Shown here piece by piece: positions 38,031 through 47,478 of a stretch of 64,000 nucleotides of DNA (within the stretch, counting starts at the first letter, position 1; each line of letters begins with the position of its first letter). Source of the DNA: Phytomonas francai (Eukaryota > Euglenozoa > Kinetoplastea > Trypanosomatida > Trypanosomatidae); assembly GCA_001766655.1 (NCBI GenBank), contig MJCC01000010.1:328589-392588 (forward strand), given 5' to 3'. The notes under the pieces were generated by a model that saw only the letters and a list, made by a program, of their open reading frames with translations, was not told where the DNA came from and did no database searches. The position numbers and the translations under genes were made by a program.

Positions 38031-39179
38031 TCAAATGCTAAGAAATTGAGGCACTGAGGTATAGTCCCATATATCTAAGCTGTTTAGCACTTCGTCACCA
38101 CAGGCTTCTTCGACGGTTTCCGCATGTGGCGCGCACTCCTCTCTCAGTGACATGCCCTCCACATCCGTCGCGGACAACTGTAGGGCCAGTTCCCCCGTGC
38201 CGCAGAAAGAACTCTTCGTAATAGCGAGCAGGTGAGTGCAGGTACGCATGCCCCTCACAATTCGATGAAGGTGCATTCGAAGGTTAACGGCGTGGTATAG
38301 GACCGGTCCGAGGCTTCCGTTGTTGCTATTCATCGACGTCTCGAGGGGCGCCACTGTGAAGAACCTGCTGGCTAGATTCGATGCGCATTGCGTGAGCAGC
38401 AGAACACACACGTTACCCTCACTTGCAAGATGTTTCATGGCCTGAACCGCGGCGTGCACGGTCGCTTGACGTTGTATGAGATCACCAAGGTGAGTGAACC
38501 CTGAAAAGCTTCGCTGCACGAGCTGGGTGAAGTGGTCGACAACGACAAGCCGCGTGCGGGGATGCTGCTGTAGGTGCTGACAAAGGACGCTACCAAACCC
38601 GCCACCAGGATGCGTTCTTGGCAAAAAGTTTTCGACGCGCTGAACTGGCATGCAAAAGAAGGATGACAGGACCATGGTGGGATTTCCCCCCACGTGCGGC
38701 GCGAACACAGAGAAGATCTGATCCACAACCGCCGCTTCGGGCCCGCTGTACAGCCACAGAACCTCGCCCCCGCTGCGTGTGATGTGGGCCGCCCATTGGA
38801 GGGCGAGCCGGGTCTTCCCGCACCCTGTCCTTCCCGTCAGCTCCGCGACGAGCGCGGGCCGAAGCCCGCCCCGGAGGGCCTCGTCCAGCCTACGCAGCCC
38901 CGTCCCGACGGCTGCGCCCGGCGGCGGGCCGCGGCTGAGCGGGACCGGCCGCGGAGGGGCGTGAAGGGCCGCGATCCCCGCCAGCGCCCGCCCCGCCGCG
39001 CGCTCGGAGAGGTCGAAGTCGCGCGCGAGGGCGCCCGGCGGCCGCAGGAGCAGGCGACGCGCCGCACGGCTGGCGAGCAGGGGCAGCGCGGGCGCCCGGC
39101 GATGGCCCGGCGGGGGCCCCATGACGGCAGCCCGCCGATCCCCCGCAACGCCGCCCATCGCCCTCTTTTCGCCGGGCAT
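38031..39179 (-). CDS. RAD51-family recombinase paralogue
   Basis: A 382-aa RecA/RAD51-fold ATPase with ATG at 39177-39179. Walker A (GRTGCGKT) is at about residues 113-122, preceded by the family's TGLRRLDEALRGG stretch. Walker B (RLVVVDHF) is at about 206-214, and LLLTQCASN looks like the L1/L2-adjacent strand. The first 75 residues are Arg/Ala/Pro-rich, with a short helical piece (DLSERAAGRALAGIAAL) in the position of the N-terminal helix-hairpin region. Divergence from canonical RAD51 indicates a paralogue of the XRCC2/XRCC3/RAD51D kind, acting in homologous recombination and replication-fork repair; which paralogue is uncertain. Bases 38780-39170 form a very GC-rich block covering the N-terminal third. 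A purine tract at 39344-39370 and the CT at 39336-39337 mark a likely trans-splice acceptor upstream. Confidence 0.85.
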   Translation of the reverse strand: MPGEKRAMGGVAGDRRAAVMGPPPGHRRAPALPLLASRAARRLLLRPPGALARDFDLSERAAGRALAGIAALHAPPRPVPLSRGPPPGAAVGTGLRRLDEALRGGLRPALVAELTGRTGCGKTRLALQWAAHITRSGGEVLWLYSGPEAAVVDQIFSVFAPHVGGNPTMVLSSFFCMPVQRVENFLPRTHPGGGFGSVLCQHLQQHPRTRLVVVDHFTQLVQRSFSGFTHLGDLIQRQATVHAAVQAMKHLASEGNVCVLLLTQCASNLASRFFTVAPLETSMNSNNGSLGPVLYHAVNLRMHLHRIVRGMRTCTHLLAITKSSFCGTGELALQLSATDVEGMSLREECAPHAETVEEACGDEVLNSLDIWDYTSVPQFLSI

Positions 39180-39616
39180 GATACCCTACATGGACTTCCT
39201 CCTTACGCGTTCGCTTTCCCGATAATTGGGTATATATAGCGGCGGGAGTGGGTATGCGTGTTTGTGTGTGCGGGGAGACCTGTCACGCCCGTCCCACCCA
39301 CCCCCTCTGAGTGCACTAATGTAGAGATTTTTTGACTTTTCAAACGGGAGGGAAAGGGAGGGGGGGGGGGAAGCGAGGTTTGAGGCTCGATGATTCAGCT
39401 TCGAATGCAACCAAAGACTCCTCTACATCAACTACCAAAGTTATTTACAAGTATCCGGTATTCAAGAAAGAGCTAGCCATATACACAGTAAACAATAATC
39501 AATTAAAAAGGGAAAAAAAATCAAAATGGATACTTTTTCTAAAGGCTGGAGAACGTCTTTTTTGTAGTAGGCTGTTTTATTTCAAGGAAGAAACTCCAAT
39601 ATCCTATTGTTCGAAT
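39180..39616. other. Spacer with strong polypyrimidine tract on transcript
   Basis: About 440 bases; contains the trans-splicing candidate described separately and otherwise AT-rich sequence. Confidence 0.6.
39336..39370 (-). promoter_or_regulatory. Predicted trans-splicing acceptor for the RAD51 paralogue
   Basis: The transcript strand has an 11-base C run within a longer C/T tract (complement of 39344-39370) followed by the first AG at 39337-39336, about 157 nt before the RAD51-like ATG. Confidence 0.45.
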
Positions 39617-39952
39617 TCATTGACTCATGGTAGAGTATACTTTATTCATTTCCATCGCTAGATCCATATCCTTCTGCGTTATGCTATTCCCCGCGTCGTG
39701 TGTGGTCAACTCCACGTGAACTCGCTTGTGAACATTCGTCCAGGTAGGGTGGTGCTGCATGCGCTCACAAATCGGACCCACACGGAGCATAAAATCCAAT
39801 GCCTGAGGAAAGGTTTTGAACGTGTAATCGCGTTCCATGATGTGCGGCGTCGCGCCCCGCAACCTCCATCCATACAGATCCTGCAAGGCTTGTGTGACAG
39901 CAGGTGCGGAAAGGGGCCGTGGGGAAAGGAACCTAGGACTTTGACGCCACAT
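39617..39952 (-). CDS. Pterin-4a-carbinolamine dehydratase
   Basis: A 111-aa protein, the normal size for the PCD/DCoH family, with ATG at 39950-39952; the frame extends three codons to a TTG. It carries the family's core: YTFKTFPQALDFMLRV, then MQHHPTWTNVHKRVHVELTTHD with the two catalytic His residues and the second-half THD, then KDMDLAMEMN. The enzyme dehydrates 4a-hydroxy-tetrahydropterin and so regenerates tetrahydrobiopterin after aromatic amino acid hydroxylation. The first 15 residues (MWRQSPRFLSPRPLS) are basic and hydroxylated, compatible with mitochondrial targeting. Key residues are intact. Neighbours give no pathway context. Confidence 0.93.
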   Translation of the reverse strand: MWRQSPRFLSPRPLSAPAVTQALQDLYGWRLRGATPHIMERDYTFKTFPQALDFMLRVGPICERMQHHPTWTNVHKRVHVELTTHDAGNSITQKDMDLAMEMNKVYSTMSQ

Positions 39953-40255
39953 GATGACCAAAACTTTTTTTCGGAATTTTTACACCTCGCTAACTTTGTA
40001 AAATGAGTAATCGAACTGATCCTCGTAATGTGTAAACCTCTGGACCCTCAAGAGACAAGAAAAGCGCTAAAGCTAATAACCATATGTTTGAGAATAGGAG
40101 AGAAACTATAAAAAGAAGTATCGCGTGAATTTGAAATCAGTAAAACAATGCGTAGCAATGAGATCTATGAGACCTGGTGAATCAATCTGAAGTTGGGCTT
40201 TATATACTTCTGGAACCATCCAAGGCAAGGGATATCCATTCCTCAGCCGTGTTTA
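39953..40255. other. Short AT-rich spacer
   Basis: About 303 bases with no feature recognised. Confidence 0.5.
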
Positions 40256-40474
40256 TCAAATTTCAGCTCCCTGGTTTGATTTTTCACTCTCAGAATTCTC
40301 CAACGCTGCTAAAAGTTTAACTTCATCTTGTTTTAATCTTTCAAGTACAGAAAGCATCTGTCTCCTTTCTTCTTCTAAATGCAGGGTACGCGTGTCAAGG
40401 TATTTCAGGAGGGCTTTTATAGTCACAGGCAAGTCATCTGCTTTATTTTCGGATAGTGTTGATCTACTTTGCAT
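40256..40474 (-). CDS. Small 72-aa coiled-coil protein
   Basis: A short frame from an ATG at 40472-40474 on the coding strand of the unit. The product is almost entirely one amphipathic, highly charged helix (residues about 17-62, core LEEERRQMLSVLERLKQDEV) with a polar tail. Its acidic/basic balance and heptad-like Leu spacing differ from the random AT-rich frames around it. I do not recognise a family. Small coiled-coil subunits of flagellar, kinetochore or membrane-tethering complexes have this appearance, but no assignment is justified. The main doubt is its size. Confidence 0.5.
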   Translation of the reverse strand: MQSRSTLSENKADDLPVTIKALLKYLDTRTLHLEEERRQMLSVLERLKQDEVKLLAALENSESEKSNQGAEI

Positions 40475-42709
40475 TTGGAGTCCAAAAAAAAACTTTTAAA
40501 TGCGTGTATGCACATGCATAGGGGAAAAAGGGAAATAAATGCTGATGTTTGCCAAGCATTATGTCTCTAAATTGCAAATTTTATCTTAAAATAAGATGAA
40601 TTTGTGTCGCTGATGGCTTTCAAGAGCACACAGCAGCGGTAACGAATTGGATTCACTCGTAAAAGATGAATTTTCGGAGTTCTGAGCAAAGGTGTTCTTG
40701 ATTCAGGAAGCAACACCAATATACAGATACGAATACAGAATAAATAAGCTGTAGTAACCAAAGCGAGAAAACTTCTGAGAAGTCTCATTGACCTAATTAT
40801 CCTCCCCCCCCCACTAAGGGTTTTTTTTTCACCACTCTCATCAAGATGTCTTTTGGATCTTTCGTAGTTCCACATCTACCGCAACACTATGGTTCTGTAC
40901 TTCTGCTGAAAATGTTTTTGGATCTAGCTTATCGAGGGGACTGCAGAACTGTCGACGATTTTTCCTTGTCTCTACATGGGCCAGTGTGCTACCGCGGCTG
41001 AGACACCCAATCTATAGGTACCTTAATTCTCCATGCATAAAACCATAAGAGGCTTGCAAATGATACTAGCATGGAGATGTAATTGTGCCCACAAACTTAC
41101 AGAATAAAGTACGGCACTTTTATGCTGAAATACGCTGTGGAGGAATACGGCAATCACGTATGAAGTTACTCTGAGAGACAAATTGGACTTAAGCAAACCA
41201 AGTTTGTCTTAAGTTGGACAGGATAGCTGAATGATGTTCATTGGGGCCGCTTCAGGGAGAGTGATTTTTTTATATGTGTAAATGGCACTATGTTTACCAC
41301 ATGTAACTAAACGTATGGTGACGATAGATCTTTTTTTTGCATCATGAAAAGTAAATAATTGGGAAGAAGATTTTAGAAAAGGCTAGTTTGGGGCGAAACA
41401 TTAATCTACCTTCTTTGAGGAAGCCAGTTTTGGGGGTAACTAGAAAAATAACAATAACTAAATTTCTTCAAAGAAAAAATAGGATTAACAGACTTTATCC
41501 ATATATGTAGAATAGTAATTAGTGAATTTACGAAACTTAGAACAAATCATAGAGAATAGGAGGAAAAATGCAGCTTTCTTGATTTTGGTACATTTTAATT
41601 ATGAAGCTGCCATGAACATAGAAAAAAAAAATAGAATGCTCATTCCCAATTTATTTGTATATAAGATAAGATGTGCAACAATAAGCATACAAGAGTGGGA
41701 AAAAAAATGAATAATACAATAAGGCTTGAAATATAGAATAAAAAAATGTAAATAAATACACTTTTTGAAAGTTTGGTAACCAAAATAGTTATGAACAAAA
41801 AAAGCGCTTGATGGTATCTCATCCTAATTCCTTTGAACAGTTACTGATATATCTTTCTTAACTTATTAAACTATTTTTGATATAATGTTTTGCCCTAATA
41901 ATCTAACAACAGCCATGGCGACAAAGCTGGAAGCTTATGTTTCCCTACAAGACAATGTGGGCTCTCCTTACAGATGGGAAAAACTTTCACGCTCTTTTGT
42001 AAGATTCATTCCAAAAACGAAAATGTCATTTTAAATCCCTGATACATATATTTTCTATCTTTATATTCAAATTTCTACAGATGAAGCTTAGAATTAACAA
42101 GTAACCATCACTAGTTAAAGTGACATAACTGGAATAGGATGCGTTCAATCGTATCTTAAGATGGAAAAGGCAGAAAATGTGTACTATACCTAGATGCATT
42201 AATATTCACTAGAAAATGATTTCAGGCATTGGGATATGATTTGATGTTCTTGTTAACTTTATGCATGAGGTTGATGAAAGGAGATTTACTACGTAACAGC
42301 ATAAGAGTCAACGAGCGTATTTTCTCTAAAAAAATGGTCATATTTCAGATGACCAGTCTCTTTTACCCTAACAGTGATTTTGCATATATGTGCAATCTAT
42401 CACAAATTATAATCTGGCAAAAAAAAAATGCATAATCTTTTTATTGGAGAGTGCTATGCTTTCCACTGTGCCTGCATACGTAATGTTTTCGATTAAAAAC
42501 AATGGGAGGGGTGACATCGCAAAAATTACCATGTTAAACCGATTCACTTTTTCAGGCAATGGTGAAGCTTGTGTATTCAAGAAAAAATCTCCTGTGATTG
42601 ATCATCTGATTTTCTAAAACTAGTGAGGGCTTTATTCAATTGTGCAAAACAAATTTCAATATCTAGCCATACATCCGGCTGCGTTCACAAACTGATAGAG
42701 TTTCTAGTG
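40475..42709. other. 2.2-kb spacer, longest in window
   Basis: The part from about 40850 to 41260 has higher complexity than usual spacer. It contains a 12-bp stem, 3-nt loop hairpin at 41187-41214, a C-rich run at 40803-40812, and a minus-strand ATG frame at 40567-40875 (102 codons, one hydrophobic helix) that I could not validate. A plus-strand frame at 41915-42034 (39 codons) has a favourable ATG context. The rest is AT-rich. No tRNA or known snRNA was recognised. Confidence 0.5.
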
Positions 42710-44014
42710 TTAAAAATTTTTTGTGCCTCTAATTTTTCGGAGATTCTTCCACATGTAATGGGACTCTTTTATCACTTGCATGGCAAACGCCTTGTTTTTG
42801 AACTCGCCGTTGAACATAAACTTGTTTTCGACGCCGCCTTGGCAAATCTTGTAGACCCGAAACCACTCTCGTATAGCATCTAAGCAACCGGGAAGGAACT
42901 TTGGTACATCGTCGATATCCTTCATAAACCGCGTAATAGGATCGTTCACAGAGATGCAGACAACTTTCCAGTCCATCTGCGCGTCGTCGATCAGGCCGAG
43001 AATCCCGAGTACCTTGACGGGGTGCACATCCCCCACACGCATCTGCTGCATTCCTATCTCGACTGCGTCGATGGGATCATTGTCGCCTTTGTAATCCTCG
43101 TGAAAGGTCACCTCCGTACTTTCCCACGTCTGCGGCATCGCGCCGTAATTCCACATCATATCCCCGTGCTTGTAGAAGCGTGGCACGCCGTTTTTAATAT
43201 CTTGCTTGATCGGATTGAAGGGCTCATCGGTGGCGATCTCAAACTTAGCGCGGGTCCACTTGGGAATTTCACAGATCATGTTGTAGCGGTTTGCCGGGAT
43301 GTGCTCGGGTTTCGTGCGCAAAGGATCACACACACGCAGGAGGATGTCATGCCAGGGGCTCACCTGCCGCACGTGGCCGGTTTCGAGATCCTTGAAAAAG
43401 TACTTGATGCGGTAGCTCGGAGTGAAATTCTCGCCTTCCTCGCTTTTTTTAAGCTGCTGCTGATGATAGGGGACAGAGAAGTCGGCGGATACGAGTGAAA
43501 AGGCTTTTTTTGTTATGCTGCTGTCCGGGCATTTGACCCACCAATCCCAGAATTGTTCAAAAGTGACCTTATTATCACTCGAGCGTAGCTCCGAGAACAT
43601 CTTTTCGATTGTCTCAGCGCTAATAGAGCGACCAACGTACTCGCAAAGTTCCTTCAACCTGGAGATATCAAGATAGTGCGTCTGTTGAACATCGAAGGCA
43701 GTGAACATGCGTCTCATAATTTTCTTTTGTTGGTATTCTGTGAGCCCCTCCTTCGTGTACGCCGCTCTGTCAAACTCCGTTACTCTTGAAAAATCACCTT
43801 TTTCCTCGTACGGCGACCCAACCGAATTGCTTCCGTTCAGTTCCATCATCCCAACGTCAGTAGAGGAGATACCGGTCCCAAATTTTCTCACCACATTTGT
43901 CGGGCACTTCACTTCCACCGACGGGCTGAATTCTTGAGCATCGGAGGCAACACCATCGTCAAAGGAATAGTTTCCATCCAAGATGTTGTCGGATTCGCAG
44001 TGGAAAAGGTTCAT
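42710..44014 (-). CDS. VSP1: Soluble inorganic pyrophosphatase with EF-hand (VSP1 type)
   Basis: A 434-aa protein with ATG at 44012-44014; the frame extends three codons to a GTG. Residues about 90-165 form an EF-hand pair. The first loop (DVQQTHYLDISR) keeps most positions but has Arg at position 12, and the second is degenerate, so calcium binding may be weak. The C-terminal half is a family I soluble pyrophosphatase. Its signature GDNDPIDAVEIG (about 308-319) contains the catalytic DxxD-type aspartates. Other landmarks are KHGDMMWNYGAMPQTW, DVHPVKVLGILGLIDDAQMDWKV and the KNKAFAM segment. The EF-hand plus PPase fusion is characteristic of trypanosomatid vacuolar soluble pyrophosphatase (VSP1), which hydrolyses pyrophosphate and short polyphosphate in acidocalcisomes. 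Overall the assignment is strong; localisation follows from the family. Confidence 0.92.
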   Translation of the reverse strand: MNLFHCESDNILDGNYSFDDGVASDAQEFSPSVEVKCPTNVVRKFGTGISSTDVGMMELNGSNSVGSPYEEKGDFSRVTEFDRAAYTKEGLTEYQQKKIMRRMFTAFDVQQTHYLDISRLKELCEYVGRSISAETIEKMFSELRSSDNKVTFEQFWDWWVKCPDSSITKKAFSLVSADFSVPYHQQQLKKSEEGENFTPSYRIKYFFKDLETGHVRQVSPWHDILLRVCDPLRTKPEHIPANRYNMICEIPKWTRAKFEIATDEPFNPIKQDIKNGVPRFYKHGDMMWNYGAMPQTWESTEVTFHEDYKGDNDPIDAVEIGMQQMRVGDVHPVKVLGILGLIDDAQMDWKVVCISVNDPITRFMKDIDDVPKFLPGCLDAIREWFRVYKICQGGVENKFMFNGEFKNKAFAMQVIKESHYMWKNLRKIRGTKNF

Positions 44015-44328
44015 GTTTAACACTTGGAATCAGTTTATTTTAAGGTTATATACGCGTAAACTGGATCTTCAAAAAAAAAAAAAACGGCAATAAGCACGAA
44101 ACAAAATTTGTACATGTTACTCATTTTCTGCGTAGATTCCTACAGCAAAATCCGTCTATAAAAGAAGAGGCAAAAAATGTTGTATGCAAAGGGAGCATTA
44201 TCACGTTGTGTTATATACATGTATATAGCTACATGTATATAAATGTATATCAGTACAGATGTAACGTTAGAAAAGAACCTTCTAGCCCCTTTTTTGTCTT
44301 ACTAAGCAGTGAACAGCATCACTCGATC
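44015..44328. other. Short AT-rich spacer
   Basis: About 314 bases including an A run and a TATACATGTATATA-like repeat near 44212-44250. No gene. Confidence 0.5.
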
Positions 44329-44829
44329 TCACATGTGCCGCTTTGTAGTGGCCAAGACGGACTCCATCGTTTTCACAGCGACTTGTCTCTTCTGCACCTC
44401 TGAACTCAGGTGGTTCAGCAACGCAAAGCGTCCGGTCTGATGAATCTTTGATCGAATGCCCGCTTGCAGTTTCCCCACGCTTTTTCGCAGCTCCACTAGA
44501 ATGCCATCTACTTGTTCAGTCTCTGCAAAAACACCACCAGTCGGTGATGCTGTTGTCATCAGCGAGCGACACACCACTTCGACAAGCCGGGTATAAGTCT
44601 CGTACAGTTCATCAACCTGCCGAAGCAGCTCCATGGTTGTGGCTGGGAACGGGGGAGGGCCATCATTCGGAGTTTCAGCACCCTTCTCATTCCTACCGCC
44701 GGGAGCCTCAGCACCACCCGCGATCGTATCGATGCTTTTTACCAGCCTGCAGAGCGCCTGCGGCATATCCGCACTAGAAGCCTTATCCCTAGAGTTATAA
44801 CTCTCACCAAACGCGTTACTGTTTAACAT
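44329..44829 (-). CDS. Unknown 166-aa helical protein
   Basis: Frame from the ATG at 44827-44829; a longer open frame starts only at a GTG. Composition and GC content are gene-like. The product is a predicted helical protein: residues about 20-40 and 70-160 form long amphipathic helices separated by a Gly/Pro/Asn-rich linker (about 45-65, GGAEAPGGRNEKGAETP). There is no membrane segment, signal peptide or catalytic motif. I do not recognise a family. The helical pattern (VDELYETYTRLVEVV, then LVELRKSVGKLQAGI) resembles small subunits of multiprotein assemblies. An internal ATG (MPQALCRL) is an alternative start. Confidence 0.6.
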   Translation of the reverse strand: MLNSNAFGESYNSRDKASSADMPQALCRLVKSIDTIAGGAEAPGGRNEKGAETPNDGPPPFPATTMELLRQVDELYETYTRLVEVVCRSLMTTASPTGGVFAETEQVDGILVELRKSVGKLQAGIRSKIHQTGRFALLNHLSSEVQKRQVAVKTMESVLATTKRHM

Positions 44830-45389
44830 CGTTCTTACTATATGCAACGATTCGGGCACATTCCCATAAACAGGTAAGACCTTAAGACAGATAAAAAGAG
44901 GAAAGATTTAAATAGCTTCAGAATAGATAATCAAAAAGTGTCGGTACGTTTCCCTCATAAACAACAACAGTAACAATTCGTGGACTTGAGAATACTGTAC
45001 ACTTGATTCGATGAATCAAAGGATATTCATAATATTCGGGCAAAAAAAAAGAAGATGTGCAACTATTTGAACTACTAGGACCCATGAATCCATACAGCGT
45101 CCACGTATGCAGACCATAACAAGTGTTTTAAAAAACCGTAACCATACCGTTAATGGTCTAAGATTTCTTTGGACACCATCCATAAGGTACATTCACCACG
45201 GATATCAGATTGCCCATGGAAACCTATGATTTCAACTACAGACAAATCTCTACTTCACGCTTTTGTGGATTATCCGTTGCGCCTTCCACGGTATCGATGC
45301 GTACAACCACAGCTTGTTGTAGTTCCTACACCTACACACACCATCACTCAACGTTTTTTCGTCGTAGGGTATGCTACTCTTTTCCCGTA
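44830..45389. other. AT-rich spacer, nothing recognised
   Basis: About 560 bases. Plus-strand frames here run into the 3' end of the DEAD-box gene and are shadows. Confidence 0.5.
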
Positions 45390-47204
45390 TCAACTAGTCG
45401 AGTGGGAAAATGGGGCATCCTCACGCAGGTACTCGAGTTGCTTCCTTCTGGTCTCGGCCGATAAGTGCGCATTCTCCTCCGACAGTGTCTGCAAGGACCC
45501 TGCCGTGGAAAAGTGATCGCCGCGCAGCATATCCGCGACCGTCTCCAGCCTCCCGGGCTTGAAGGAGAGATCCAAGGAGCGGCAAACCTGCTGAACAGAT
45601 CGCCCGGAAGACGGCGGGAAGAGAACGATGACGTCGCCCTCCGCGCCCATGCGGCCTGTGCGGCCAGCGCAGTGCACAAAGTGCGTGGCGGGGGGGCAGC
45701 TGCCGTAGAGGATGACGTGGGTGATCCCGTCTACATGCAGACCTCGGCTGGTCGCGAAGCTGGAAACCCCAATTAGAAGATCCCCCTCGTTGAACTTGGA
45801 GAGGGCGCTGCTATCCCGGACGTAGACATGACGCGGCTTCGTAATTATCTGGCTCCGCCGCGGGCCCGGGGGGGCGCCAGTGCTGGGACTACCTCCGGCG
45901 ACGTCCATGGCCCGTGCAGGTGCCGACGTATCGTCCTCTTGCATCTGCGGTAGTGTAGAGCACAAGGGGGCGGCAAAGACACGTCCACGGCCTCGCTGCC
46001 CGGCTCTCAGAAAGTGCTCGGACTCTGGAATGTTGGGCTGAAGCTGCTCCTTGAGGATTTGGCAGAGCGGCATGACCTGCTCCTCCTCCGTAAATAGAAG
46101 AATACGCGGGGTGCCTACCTGTCGACAAATCAGTCTCAAGATGAGCTCCAGTCCCTTGGGGAGTGGGTAAGCGCGATTCTCGGAAAAAAAGTAAAAACTG
46201 ATCGTTGGGGGGATGCTGTGCTCCACAAAGCTCGTGGTCAGCCGCACGGCCTTGTCGTTGCGCGTCCACGTGTTGAGTAGCTGCGCGGTGGCACCGTCTA
46301 CAGTAGCACTAGCGGCGATTAGCTGGGCCGGTACCTCGTCGTTTTGGCTACGGAAGATGCGGTCGACGATGTTGGCCCCGCTCAACTCTTGCCGTCCGTA
46401 CTTGACGGTCGTTGAAAGAATAAGGTCCGCCTCGTCGAGCACGACGCAGTCCACCTTCCGGCGAAGCTTCTCCCCGATGATCGTCGGGCTGTGGCGATTA
46501 ATGTCGGCAATACGCTGCGGTGTCCCCACCAGCACGTGGGGCTGAGTGTTGTGCAGCCTCGCTAGCTGGGCTTCAAGAGGGATGCTGTCGATGGCGGCCT
46601 GCACAACTTGCGATGTGCAGCCGCCAAAGTGTCGGAACCACTTGTCGTACTGTAGGGCCAGCTCTTCCGTCGGCACCAGGATAACCGTGTGAAGGCGATA
46701 GTTGATGCTACCGCGGATAATGCGGTTCGCGACGGCGAGCGCGATAGCAAAGCTCTTTCCAGTACCCGTTTCCGAGTGCGCGATAACGTGTTTGCCCTTG
46801 AGAATGAGGGGAATAAGGGCGCCTTGCAGCTCCGTGAGTTGTCGAATCTTAAGCCGTTTTAGAGCTATCACGAGGGGAATACAGAGGCCGGCCTCGCGTG
46901 GAGAAGTCTGTGCGTAGTACAGCGGATGCGCGCTGTTATAATTGCCGATTTGGTGCTTCGACGGAGCTAGCATCTGCGCGGCACCAAGCCGAAGCTGGAT
47001 CATCTTTTGCCTCTGCATGATCCCGTCCTGTTCATCTTTCCCTTTTTCATAAAAATACTGCTGGGAAGTGGGCACATTGGAGGCGTGCCGTGATGCACTG
47101 TCGAGCTCCAAATAACGCTTAACGAGGCTAGCGGCAGAGCCCCCAACGCGCGCGCGCGTACCAGATAAGTATTTTAGCAGGCAGATGGTGCCGTGCCTCA
47201 ACAT
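45390..47204 (-). CDS. DEAD-box RNA helicase, probably mitochondrial
   Basis: A 604-aa protein with ATG at 47202-47204; the longer frame starts at a TTG. The N-terminus (MLRHGTICLLKYLSGTRARVGG) is basic and free of acids, consistent with a mitochondrial presequence. Helicase motifs are in order: I as SETGTGKS (about 140), Ia as PTEELA, Ib as GTPQR, II as DEAD (about 254), III as SAT (about 296), V as TSRGLHVDG and VI as HCAGRTGRMG (about 508-518). Motif VI has Cys where the family usually has Arg, and motif V has SRGLH rather than ARGLD. Between motifs IV and V lies a low-complexity insertion of about 70 residues (Gly/Pro/Ala-rich). RNA remodelling in mitochondrial RNA processing or translation is the natural expectation for a kinetoplastid, but no specific complex can be named. 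Confidence 0.9.
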   Translation of the reverse strand: MLRHGTICLLKYLSGTRARVGGSAASLVKRYLELDSASRHASNVPTSQQYFYEKGKDEQDGIMQRQKMIQLRLGAAQMLAPSKHQIGNYNSAHPLYYAQTSPREAGLCIPLVIALKRLKIRQLTELQGALIPLILKGKHVIAHSETGTGKSFAIALAVANRIIRGSINYRLHTVILVPTEELALQYDKWFRHFGGCTSQVVQAAIDSIPLEAQLARLHNTQPHVLVGTPQRIADINRHSPTIIGEKLRRKVDCVVLDEADLILSTTVKYGRQELSGANIVDRIFRSQNDEVPAQLIAASATVDGATAQLLNTWTRNDKAVRLTTSFVEHSIPPTISFYFFSENRAYPLPKGLELILRLICRQVGTPRILLFTEEEQVMPLCQILKEQLQPNIPESEHFLRAGQRGRGRVFAAPLCSTLPQMQEDDTSAPARAMDVAGGSPSTGAPPGPRRSQIITKPRHVYVRDSSALSKFNEGDLLIGVSSFATSRGLHVDGITHVILYGSCPPATHFVHCAGRTGRMGAEGDVIVLFPPSSGRSVQQVCRSLDLSFKPGRLETVADMLRGDHFSTAGSLQTLSEENAHLSAETRRKQLEYLREDAPFSHSTS

Positions 47205-47285
47205 GCTCAGACTATTGGTTAAAAATATGCACAACGTTGTGGAAGAAGAACAGAGGACTTTAGATGATAACCAGTCGCAGCATTA

Positions 47286-47315
47286 CCCCCCCCCCCTCCT
47301 CCCCCTCTCTTTTCC
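47286..47315 (-). other. G-rich intercistronic tract (transcript sense)
   Basis: In the 274-base gap between MCT-1 and the DEAD-box gene the plus strand is a C/T tract, i.e. purine-rich with long G runs on the transcript. This is unusual where a polypyrimidine tract is expected, and it is G-quadruplex-prone. Confidence 0.5.
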
Positions 47316-47478
47316 ATAAAGAAACATTTTATAGGCAAAATGTTTACCAAAAGATGCGTAAGCATCTTGTCTTGCTTATCTTCTAAAAGTTTCATCACAG
47401 AAACCAATAGCACTTCTTTGTATTCAAAGTATTGTTACCGACTTACAATTTTTCTCACTCTTCACCCCCGCCCAACCA

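Noticed and set aside
38694..39239. 181-codon plus-strand frame
   Set aside because: Antisense of the GC-rich RAD51-paralogue N-terminus.
39605..39620. GTTCGAATTC resembling a tRNA box B
   Set aside because: No matching acceptor or anticodon stem around it, and it overlaps the 3' end of the pterin dehydratase gene.
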